A DNA stretch of 21,860 nt from Cytophagales bacterium (lineage in GTDB: Bacteria; Bacteroidota; Bacteroidia; Cytophagales; Cyclobacteriaceae). A program made the position numbers and the translations under genes. Under the pieces are notes generated by a model. It searched no databases, was not told where the DNA came from, and was given only the letters and a program-made list of their open reading frames with translations. The stretch is from assembly GCA_003500135.1 (NCBI GenBank), contig DNTA01000317.1, positions 1 through 21,860 of the forward strand. The letters are read 5' to 3'. Shown here piece by piece: positions 15,327 to 21,860 of the stretch (positions within the stretch are counted from its first letter, which is position 1; each line of letters starts with the position of its first letter).

Positions 15327-15340
15327 AACTTCTTAAGCTT

Positions 15341-16111
15341 ATGAGTATTTCACAAAAGTCCCTGTATGATCTTTTAGAAGCAAAAGTTCTGGAATACAAC
15401 CAGCCCAAATTTATTGAATCCGACCCCATTCAGATACCGCACCTGTTTTCAGATAAGGAGGATATTGAAATAGCTGCTTTTTTAACTGCCACCATTGCAT
15501 GGGGCAATCGAAAAAGTATTATAAACAATGCCCGTAGGATGATGTCTCTAATGGATGATGACCCTTACCAATTTGTGTTGCATCATAAAAGATCGGATCT
15601 GATACCTCTTAAAACCTTTGTTCACCGCACGTTTAACGGTGAGGACTTCATACAATTTGTAAAAAGCCTCCAGCACCTTTATATAACTTATAAAGGACTT
15701 GAACCTCTATTTAAAAGACACGCCACAAATGAGCACCTGCAGGTGAGTATCCATAAATTCAAACAGTATTTCTTTGAGGTACCACATCTGCAACGCAGCA
15801 CAAAACATGTGTCGGATCCGCTTAATAATTCTGCCGCTAAACGCATCAATATGTTTTTGCGTTGGATGGTACGTCCCAATAACAGTGGAGTAGATTTTGG
15901 GATCTGGTCCAGTATTTCCCCTGCAGTTCTTAGTTGTCCTCTCGACATCCATTCAGGAAATGTTGCCAGAAAGTTAGGACTATTGAATCGAAAACAAAAT
16001 GATGCTAAAGCCCTAAAAGAATTGGATGATAATCTACGTCAACTAGATCCTCTTGATCCTGTAAAATATGATTATGCGCTTTTTGGCCTTGGTGTATTTG
16101 AAGGGTTCTGA
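15341..16111 (+). CDS. TIGR02757 family protein (DUF2400)
   Basis: A 256-residue soluble protein. Blocks that mark the family are AAFLTATIAWGNRKSIINNA (about 43-62), the central HRTFNGEDFIQF, RINMFLRWMVRPN and the C-terminal CPLDIHSGNVARKLGLL with RKQNDAKALKEL, ending KYDYALFGLGVFEGF. Function is not known. The LDxHxxxVARKLGL stretch reminds me of the helix-hairpin-helix DNA glycosylase fold, where a D/H-rich loop sits beside the active site, but I see no proven link. The start is the ATG at 15341, which gives the family N-terminus; a longer frame to 15314 would begin upstream of the promoter's expected start site. It follows the broken oxygenase by 52 bases and has its own promoter. Confidence 0.88.
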   Translation: MSISQKSLYDLLEAKVLEYNQPKFIESDPIQIPHLFSDKEDIEIAAFLTATIAWGNRKSIINNARRMMSLMDDDPYQFVLHHKRSDLIPLKTFVHRTFNGEDFIQFVKSLQHLYITYKGLEPLFKRHATNEHLQVSIHKFKQYFFEVPHLQRSTKHVSDPLNNSAAKRINMFLRWMVRPNNSGVDFGIWSSISPAVLSCPLDIHSGNVARKLGLLNRKQNDAKALKELDDNLRQLDPLDPVKYDYALFGLGVFEGF

Positions 16112-16128
16112 ATGGATGCATATCTTTA
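16097..16128 (+). promoter_or_regulatory. Bacteroidota-type promoter for the S10 peptidase gene
   Basis: TTTG at 16097-16100, 20 bases, then TATCTTTA at 16121-16128 (seven of eight to TAnnTTTG). It overlaps the end of the TIGR02757 gene and lies 17 bases ahead of the ATG at 16146, so the peptidase can be expressed independently. Confidence 0.5.
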
Positions 16129-16145
16129 AACCATAAATATCACAT

Positions 16146-17636
16146 ATGAAAATCTCTTTAGCCCTCTTTTTGTTCGTATTAAATGGAATAACTTTAGCAC
16201 AGAACCTTGAAATCCCTTCTGATACAACGGTATTAACCAAGCACAGCCTAAAAATCAAGGGAAGTCAGGTGAATTATGAAGCAGAGACCGGTTTTCAACC
16301 CGTTTGGAATGATCAAGGTCAGATAACAGCATCACTTTATTACACCTATTACCGGAGAACTAATGACGATACTGGTAACAAACGGCCCCTCATTTTTTCA
16401 TTCAACGGGGGACCGGGGTCTGCCTCGGTATGGATGCACATCGCCTACACGGGCCCTAAAGTATTGAACATCGACCAAGAGGGTTACCCTGTTCAGCCTT
16501 ATGGTGTAAAGGACAACCCTAATTCAATTCTGGATGTTGCAGATATTGTATATATCAACCCTGTAAATACGGGGTACTCCAGAAAAATTGCCAATGAAGA
16601 AGGTGCAATGCCTGAAGACAAGGAATTCTTTGGTATCAATGCAGATATAAAATATCTGGCTTCCTGGATGAATACATTTGTCACAAGACATAATCGCTGG
16701 GAGTCGCCTAAGTACATTATTGGAGAAAGCTATGGTGGAACCCGGGTTATGGGTCTTTCGTTAGAGCTTCAGAACCGTCAGTGGATGTATTTAAACGGGG
16801 TGATCATGGTGTCTCCGGCAGATTACAAAGTTCTGCGAGTAGGCGGCCCAGTGAGTTCAGCACTCAACCTGCCCTATTACACTGCTGCTGCCTGGTACCA
16901 TAAAATGTTGCCCACTTCTTTGCAGTCAAGGGACTTACTCGAAATTCTTCCTGAGGCCGAAGAATTTGCCGTGAACGAATTGATGCCTGCGCTCGCCAAA
17001 GGAGGCTTTATCTCAAATTTGGAACGCAATCGTATTGCAGAGCAAATGAGTTTTTATTCCGGTTTGTCTGAAGAAGTGATTTTACAACAAAACCTGGATG
17101 TCCCCAACCGTTTCTTTTGGAAAGAACTACTTCGTCATAAAACAGGTCAGACTATCGGAAGGCTCGACTCCCGATATCTGGGAATCGATAAAGTTGAAAC
17201 TGGAAGTATTACTGATTATAACCCCGAGATCGCCTCCTGGCTTCATTCATTTACCCCAGCAATCAATTACTACATAACCAATGAATTGGCCTTCACTACT
17301 GATGTCAAGTACAACGTTTTTGGTGATGTGGGCAATTGGGATAGGTCCAATGACAATACCAGAGATAACCTTCGTCAGGCCATGGCACAAAACCCCTTCC
17401 TCAATGTGATGATACAATCTGGCTACTACGATGGTGCCACCACTTATTTTAATGCTAAATACACCATGTGGCAGATCGATCCCAGTGGTAAGATGAAAGA
17501 TCGTTTTAGCTTTAAGGGCTATCGATCCGGACATATGATGTATTTACGCAATGAAGACCTCATACAAGCCAATGATGACCTAAGAGAATTTATAAATGCT
17601 ACTGCTACTAATGGAAAGTCTGCGAAATATGACTAG
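16146..17636 (+). CDS. Secreted S10 family serine carboxypeptidase
   Basis: A 496-residue exported protein with signal peptide at residues 1-18 (ending ITLAQ). The peptidase S10 hallmarks are all present: FSFNGGPGSASVW (85-96, substrate binding and oxyanion), YIIGESYGGTR with nucleophile S195, QSGYYDGATTY with D429, and YRSGHMMYL with H463. S10 enzymes are alpha/beta-hydrolase carboxypeptidases that trim C-terminal residues, usually at acidic pH; bacterial members are exported. It sits between TIGR02757 (34 bases, overlapping promoter) and a PrcB-like lipoprotein (62 bases downstream), and with the nearby M61 enzyme it forms a small cluster of secreted peptidases, likely for peptide scavenging. 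Confidence 0.92.
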   Translation: MKISLALFLFVLNGITLAQNLEIPSDTTVLTKHSLKIKGSQVNYEAETGFQPVWNDQGQITASLYYTYYRRTNDDTGNKRPLIFSFNGGPGSASVWMHIAYTGPKVLNIDQEGYPVQPYGVKDNPNSILDVADIVYINPVNTGYSRKIANEEGAMPEDKEFFGINADIKYLASWMNTFVTRHNRWESPKYIIGESYGGTRVMGLSLELQNRQWMYLNGVIMVSPADYKVLRVGGPVSSALNLPYYTAAAWYHKMLPTSLQSRDLLEILPEAEEFAVNELMPALAKGGFISNLERNRIAEQMSFYSGLSEEVILQQNLDVPNRFFWKELLRHKTGQTIGRLDSRYLGIDKVETGSITDYNPEIASWLHSFTPAINYYITNELAFTTDVKYNVFGDVGNWDRSNDNTRDNLRQAMAQNPFLNVMIQSGYYDGATTYFNAKYTMWQIDPSGKMKDRFSFKGYRSGHMMYLRNEDLIQANDDLREFINATATNGKSAKYD

Positions 17637-17698
17637 AAACACCTGTCGATGCCCAGAATTGGTTAAATATATGTATTTTAGGTATCAATAAAACTAGC

Positions 17699-18154
17699 AT
17701 GAAAAAAATGCTCAGCATATTGTTAACTGCTGTTCTTTGTCTTGGTTGCAACTTCAAACAGGAGGAAAATCCACCTTCGAGCGTTGATTTCACCCTGATC
17801 GCTAAGAACAACCTCTATGGAGCAGGTAGTGAAGGCATAGATGCGCAGAACACACTAATAACAACGAGTGAAGATTGGGAATTGCTCATTTCCCAAATGG
17901 ACAGCAGTAATCCGATCAGTGGTCAATTCTTAGAAACAGATATCGACTTCACTAATAGCTTTGTCATTGCCGTTTTTGATGAAGTGAGACCTTCGGGTGG
18001 ATTTTATGTGGATTTGAAGGTCTCCCGGATCGAGAATCAAACAATGGTAGAGGTGATCAGGGCTTCTCCTCAGGGAAATGCCACCACGGTGATTACCCAA
18101 CCTTTTATTATTGCCAAATTGAGCAATGATTATCTACCCGTGTCTTTTCAATAA
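17699..18154 (+). CDS. PrcB C-terminal domain lipoprotein
   Basis: A 151-residue lipoprotein: signal peptide with lipobox CLGC (lipidated C17), then a polar linker and a compact beta-rich domain. The strands around DFTNSFVIAVFDEVRPSGG (106 region), YVDLKVSRIENQTMVEV, the 'ASPQGNATTVITQPF' turn and the final IIAKL-PVSF strand follow the PrcB C-terminal domain pattern. The founding PrcB is a lipoprotein that stabilises the dentilisin (PrtP) protease complex of Treponema denticola; bacterial homologues are mostly uncharacterised. Here it follows a secreted serine peptidase by 62 bases on the same strand, so an accessory role to that enzyme is conceivable. It ends at a bidirectional terminator. 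The family call rests on pattern, with no search done. Confidence 0.72.
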   Translation: MKKMLSILLTAVLCLGCNFKQEENPPSSVDFTLIAKNNLYGAGSEGIDAQNTLITTSEDWELLISQMDSSNPISGQFLETDIDFTNSFVIAVFDEVRPSGGFYVDLKVSRIENQTMVEVIRASPQGNATTVITQPFIIAKLSNDYLPVSFQ

Positions 18155-18183
18155 AAAAGGCCTCCTGTCGGGAAGCCTTTGTT
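18153..18183. terminator. Bidirectional rho-independent terminator
   Basis: AAAGGC (18156-18161) pairs with GCCTTT (18175-18180), with an inner TCC/GGA and a short loop, one mismatch between. A run of six A precedes it and a T-rich stretch follows, so it works on both strands. It sits between the converging PrcB-like and M61 genes, which is where such an element is expected. Confidence 0.8.
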
Positions 18184-18205
18184 CATTTCTGTTATATTTC
18201 ATCTG

Positions 18206-20098
18206 TTAGCCTTTTAACCAGGCGTTTCTGATCTCTATCTGTTCGGCAGAAGCATCCGCATTTTCAATAATGGACTGGCTGATTGCAGTAGGCTTGGTAA
18301 GTTGAGCCTCGATTCGCACAGGTTGACCATTGCGCTCCAAGTCCATTGTGATTTCCATTCCTTCCTGCCAGGCAAACATACCTCCAATCACTTGCTGGGC
18401 GTTTTGAAGACTAAGCTCCTGTCCATTCACCTTTTTAATAACATCCCCATCCTGAACACCCTGTGAGGCCCAGAATGAGTTCTTTAAAGCTGTTGCAGAA
18501 AAATGAATGGTCCCCTGTTCCTGATCGGCATCAAAAATGATGTTTTGTCCACCAGCAAAAATATAGTTGGTCTCCACTTCAGACTCCCCAACTGTTAGCC
18601 CCACCATCTCAAAAAACTTGTTGTAGTCGATGGGTACATCACCTTCAACATGGGTTCTTAAAAACTTCCCAACACTCGGATAGGTCATTTCCGTAATTTC
18701 AGCGATCAGGCTGTCGTCTTCAAAGGGTTTGTTTTTTCCGTATTTTGCTGAGAGTTCTTTCATCAGAGAAAGCATACTTCGGGATCCATTGCTCTCCTTG
18801 CGCATGAGAATGTCGATGCACATACCAATCAAAGCTCCTTTCATGTACACATTCCCATAATTAGAAGCATATGGTTCTTCCAAAACATTTTCGCTCATTA
18901 TGGTAAAGCTCATAGCATCATCCATGTTTTTTGAGATTCCAATTTTCTGATCAATTACTCCATAAAATTCCTCGGGTGTTATTAACCCTTCATACACTTG
19001 GAAATGCTGTGCAAAGTATTCAGTCACTCCTTCATACATCCAGAGGTGTTTTGAAAATGTAGGTTGATTGTAGTCGAAATAGTGCACATCTTCGGAGTGA
19101 ACGGAGAGTGGTGTTACAATGTGAAAGAACTCATGAGCCACAACATCAATAATAGAAGCCGATAAACCTTCAGGGCTTGACGCTTCAGGCAGCACAACAA
19201 CAGTTGAGGTATGATGCTCCAGTGCTCCGTAGCCTTTAGGAGAGGTATCCGTTCCTTCGGATAAATAGAGATAAATATCATATCGCGGTGTGGTATTGAT
19301 ATCACCAAGGTAGGACTTCTGGGCTTTCATCATTTTATAAACGGTTTCCTTGAGGCTGGCAGCTGAATGGGTTTGATTTGGCGAATAAACACTTAAAACG
19401 ATCTTTATATCCCCCACCATGAACTCCTCAACATCCAGTTTTCCAAACATCATGGGATTGTCTGTAATATCAAAATAACGCTGAGCAAAATAGTTAGATA
19501 TGATCACCGAACCATCTTCAGAAGTGCTTGAACCTTTGTCCTCTAAAGCAGATGTTCTAATGAAAACAGACGGTGCACTTATCGATAAGGCGTATTGGTT
19601 ATTCTTTAGAGAATCAAAATATCCCACAAATCCATGTAAGTTCAACACATAATTTTCAGGCTCGATGTTCGTACCAGCAGGAGAGAAGGGTTGCTCCCCT
19701 CCTATTCCTCCATTGGTCTCAATATCGTAGGTATCATTAACATTATAGGTGATCTGATCCAGAGACACAGCATCAGAAATGACCCAACTATTGGTATCGA
19801 TCTTTTCTACTGTTAATTCGTTTCCTTCATAATCCAGAGCTTTAAAATCCTGGACATATTTTCCAAAATCACTTACGGAGTAAGTTCCCTGCACCACTCT
19901 CGGAATCCTGTAGGTTTCAGTATCAGTTTTAAATCTTCCAGGGTCAACTACAACAGGTACAATATCTTTTTCAGACTGGTTCAGGTCAAGTTTTACCTGG
20001 ATTGGATTCTTAGTTGCTGAATCATCTGATTTAGGCTGGGTCGGCCCGCAAGATATTATCAGAAATGCAGTAAAGACTATAAATGAGATTTTTTTCAT
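18206..20098 (-). CDS. M61 family metallopeptidase with PDZ domain, lipoprotein
   Basis: A 630-residue protein with a lipoprotein signal peptide (lipobox IISC, C17). The N-terminal half (about 30-250) is the beta-rich M61 domain with VSDFGKYVQDFKALDYEGN near 75-93. The catalytic domain has HEFFH (322-326) with E323, and MYEGVTEYFA with the third zinc ligand, most likely E356. A PDZ domain follows near the C-terminus (about 540-605: GDVIKKVNGQ and the GMEITMDLERNGQ strand). M61 enzymes are glycyl-type aminopeptidases. Lipidation suggests envelope localisation and extracellular peptide use. Thirty residues separate H326 from E356. An A9 stretch just upstream of the ATG fits the A-rich leaders of this phylum. 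It is divergent from the BatA-domain gene. Confidence 0.88.
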   Translation of the reverse strand: MKKISFIVFTAFLIISCGPTQPKSDDSATKNPIQVKLDLNQSEKDIVPVVVDPGRFKTDTETYRIPRVVQGTYSVSDFGKYVQDFKALDYEGNELTVEKIDTNSWVISDAVSLDQITYNVNDTYDIETNGGIGGEQPFSPAGTNIEPENYVLNLHGFVGYFDSLKNNQYALSISAPSVFIRTSALEDKGSSTSEDGSVIISNYFAQRYFDITDNPMMFGKLDVEEFMVGDIKIVLSVYSPNQTHSAASLKETVYKMMKAQKSYLGDINTTPRYDIYLYLSEGTDTSPKGYGALEHHTSTVVVLPEASSPEGLSASIIDVVAHEFFHIVTPLSVHSEDVHYFDYNQPTFSKHLWMYEGVTEYFAQHFQVYEGLITPEEFYGVIDQKIGISKNMDDAMSFTIMSENVLEEPYASNYGNVYMKGALIGMCIDILMRKESNGSRSMLSLMKELSAKYGKNKPFEDDSLIAEITEMTYPSVGKFLRTHVEGDVPIDYNKFFEMVGLTVGESEVETNYIFAGGQNIIFDADQEQGTIHFSATALKNSFWASQGVQDGDVIKKVNGQELSLQNAQQVIGGMFAWQEGMEITMDLERNGQPVRIEAQLTKPTAISQSIIENADASAEQIEIRNAWLKG

Positions 20099-20127
20099 AA
20101 TTTTTTTTTGATTTCTTAGTAGACGTG

Positions 20128-20135
20128 CAAAGCTA
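20128..20135 (-). promoter_or_regulatory. -7 box of the M61 peptidase promoter
   Basis: On the minus strand TAGCTTTG matches TAnnTTTG exactly, 29 bases ahead of the ATG at 20098. The -33 region has only a weak TTAG-like match, so the box alone is annotated. Confidence 0.45.
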
Positions 20136-20225
20136 CAATCTGTTACACCATACTAGTCTAACGATTTGTTAAAATCCATTGAATTCTGTTCCCTCCATAA
20201 ACGTTAATTTTCTCAGAAGACAACC

Positions 20226-20255
20226 TTTCTAATTCTATGGCATTGTCTATTTTTG
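20226..20255 (+). promoter_or_regulatory. Promoter of the BatA-domain gene
   Basis: TATTTTTG at 20248-20255 matches TAnnTTTG exactly, with TTTC at 20226-20229 as a possible -33 box 18 bases upstream. The ATG follows 18 bases after the -7 box, with an AGAAGG stretch just before it. Confidence 0.45.
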
Positions 20256-20273
20256 AAGGCACCAAGAAGGCTT

Positions 20274-21860
20274 ATGATACAGTTTAAAAATCCGGAATTA
20301 CTATGGGCACTCGTTTTGCTTGCAATTCCAATTATTATACATCTGTTCCACCTCAGGCGTTTTAAAAAAACCCCTTTTACCAATGTAGCACTACTCAAAA
20401 CTATCAAACTCACTACCAGGAAAAGCTCTCGTCTTAAAAAATGGCTGATCCTTTTTGCCAGGCTCGGAATGCTGACAATGATTATTCTCGCATTTGCGCA
20501 GCCCTTTCTACCCAATTCAAAAAATTTCAATAAAAGTTCCGAATTGGTAATTTATCTCGATAACTCTTTTAGCATGCAGGCCAAAGGAAGTAATGGAAGC
20601 TTACTTAATGTTGCTAAACAACAACTGATTAATTATCTGCCTGAAAAAGAACGTTTTACATTGTTTACTAATGAACAAAGCTTTACCAATGTCACCAAAG
20701 AAACAATTATAAAACACCTGATAGACCTTGATTTTAGTCATACCCAGTTACCTTTTGAAGCTGCTTATCTAAAAGGACTGGAGTATTTCAATGCAAATGA
20801 AAAGAGTATAAAAAACCTATTATTTATCTCAGACTTTCAGCAGTATGCCCTACAAAATTTTAAACCCGAAGATAGTTCTGTATCCTTAGGGTGTATTCTC
20901 CTGCGCCCACAGAAGAACAGTAATATTTCAATTGACAGCGTGTATTTTGGCTCTGGTGAAGGCAGTAAAGAACTAAATGTCACATTGAGTAATTTTGGCC
21001 AGCCTATTGAGAATGTAGCTGTTTCACTATTTGAAAATGACCAGCTGATAACAAAGGCCGCCACAGCTCTGGATAATGAAAGTACAGTGCAGTTCACATT
21101 GGATAAAGAAACCACATTTAGTGGTAAAGTCGAAATTTCTGATGATGGCCTCAATTATGACAATCGCTTATATTTTAACGTTGAGCAACCCGAACGAATC
21201 AATGTTTTAAGTATCAACGGTACCGATGATTTATTTTTAAGAAAGATCTTCACCGATGATGAGTTTAAGTATTCAGGATACGATGTTAACAGCTTGGAAT
21301 ACAATAAACTATTTGAACAAAATATATTGATATTAAATCATTTAGACTTATTACCGCAAGTTTTAGTAGAAACTATTTCTGATTTTTATTTGCAAGGAGG
21401 GACCGTCCTTATTATGCCCGATAACGAAGCGGACGTAAGTTCATACAATGCATTGTTGAGCGTACTCAATCAACCTCTTTTTACGGAACGGCTAGAAGAA
21501 ATAAAAAAAGTAACAACAATTGTTTTTGATCACCCGCTATTGTCGGATGCCTTTTATTCGAGAGTGTCAAATTTTCAATATCCTGAGGTTAAAAGCTATT
21601 TCAAGAGCATTAATAGCAAAGGAAGCATTTATAGTTTAGAGGACGGAAATGCACTGCTATCTGGAGGCAAGAGGGTGTTTTTGTTTAATGCGGATATAAC
21701 GGAAGAGAATAGTAACTTTTTGCAATCCCCGTTGATCGTTCCTGCCCTGTATAATATGGCCAGACAGAGCCTGAGACCAAAAGACTTGTACTACACTATA
21801 GGACAAAAAAACACTATTGTTCTAAGAGAAAATATGTCGAGTGAAGACATCGTTCACCTC
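20274..21860 (+). CDS. BatA-domain membrane protein (aerotolerance-type), N-terminal part
   Basis: The frame runs 529 codons from the ATG at 20274 to the last base without a stop, so the C-terminus is outside the window. The N-terminus (MIQFKNPELLWAL onward) is the double-TM BatA N-terminal domain: hydrophobic residues about 9-27, the conserved HLFHLRRFKKTPFTNV segment, KSSRLKKW, then a second helix about 57-76 ending AFAQPF. Residues about 91-100 (LVIYLDNSFS) hold a DxSxS pattern (D96, S98, S100) like the metal-binding site of von Willebrand A domains. Bat (Bacteroides aerotolerance) proteins are linked to envelope stress tolerance, often with MoxR ATPases, but none is in view. The biochemical role is unknown. 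An AGAAGG stretch precedes the start, unusual here. Confidence 0.85.
   Translation, partial: MIQFKNPELLWALVLLAIPIIIHLFHLRRFKKTPFTNVALLKTIKLTTRKSSRLKKWLILFARLGMLTMIILAFAQPFLPNSKNFNKSSELVIYLDNSFSMQAKGSNGSLLNVAKQQLINYLPEKERFTLFTNEQSFTNVTKETIIKHLIDLDFSHTQLPFEAAYLKGLEYFNANEKSIKNLLFISDFQQYALQNFKPEDSSVSLGCILLRPQKNSNISIDSVYFGSGEGSKELNVTLSNFGQPIENVAVSLFENDQLITKAATALDNESTVQFTLDKETTFSGKVEISDDGLNYDNRLYFNVEQPERINVLSINGTDDLFLRKIFTDDEFKYSGYDVNSLEYNKLFEQNILILNHLDLLPQVLVETISDFYLQGGTVLIMPDNEADVSSYNALLSVLNQPLFTERLEEIKKVTTIVFDHPLLSDAFYSRVSNFQYPEVKSYFKSINSKGSIYSLEDGNALLSGGKRVFLFNADITEENSNFLQSPLIVPALYNMARQSLRPKDLYYTIGQKNTIVLRENMSSEDIVHL

Noticed and set aside
1..21860. tRNA, rRNA, CRISPR, insertion sequences, phage or defence genes
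   Set aside because: No cloverleaf-like sequence, spaced repeats, transposase or integrase motifs were seen on either strand; coding density and base use are uniform.

Overview
The window reads as a stretch of ordinary chromosome from a member of the Bacteroidota, most likely a Flavobacteriaceae-type (probably marine) bacterium. The evidence is the protein families (Bacteroidota-type LptD barrel next to RidA, TIGR02757 protein, BatA-domain protein, S10 and M61 peptidases), the AT-rich sequence, A-rich leaders with almost no Shine-Dalgarno sites, several lipoproteins with a short Cys lipobox, and promoter-like TAnnTTTG boxes. Genus cannot be named from sequence alone. No tRNA, rRNA, CRISPR array, insertion sequence or phage gene was seen, and no stretch longer than 300 bases lacks a gene.

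Layout. 1-2227 (+): the C-terminal part of an LptD-like outer-membrane barrel followed by RidA. 2236-6481 (-): an aspartate/glutamate racemase-family protein; a small eRF1-domain-3-like protein with a palindrome upstream; a two-gene secreted hydrolase operon (alpha/beta hydrolase then GH16 lipoprotein); and a multi-pass membrane protein that lies 1 nt behind fermentative D-lactate dehydrogenase (6483-7472, -). 7609-9274 (+): cysE-cysM, the two steps from serine to cysteine, overlapping by 8 bases. 9311-14007 (-): small membrane protein, DUF4287/DUF5655 protein, exported YciI-like protein, dihydrofolate-reductase-like protein, lipoprotein methyltransferase coupled to an APC permease, and a small two-TM protein. 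14137-18154 (+): four-TM protein, a frameshifted 2OG-Fe(II) oxygenase, TIGR02757 protein, secreted S10 serine carboxypeptidase, and a PrcB-like lipoprotein. 18206-20098 (-): M61 PDZ metallopeptidase lipoprotein, separated from the PrcB gene by a bidirectional terminator. 20274-21860 (+): N-terminal part of a BatA-domain protein that runs off the window.

Functionally the region mixes envelope biogenesis (LptD, BatA), sulfur amino-acid synthesis (cysE-cysM), fermentation (ldhA), scavenging of extracellular polymers (GH16, hydrolase, S10, M61) and housekeeping (RidA, TIGR02757). I found no defence system and no strong candidate for a wholly new system. The points most worth a second look are the broken oxygenase, a putative Cys-anchored SAM methyltransferase coupled to a permease, a 16-codon leader ORF overlapping that permease, the S10/PrcB-like pair, the D-LDH/membrane protein pair, and the palindrome in front of the eRF1-like gene.
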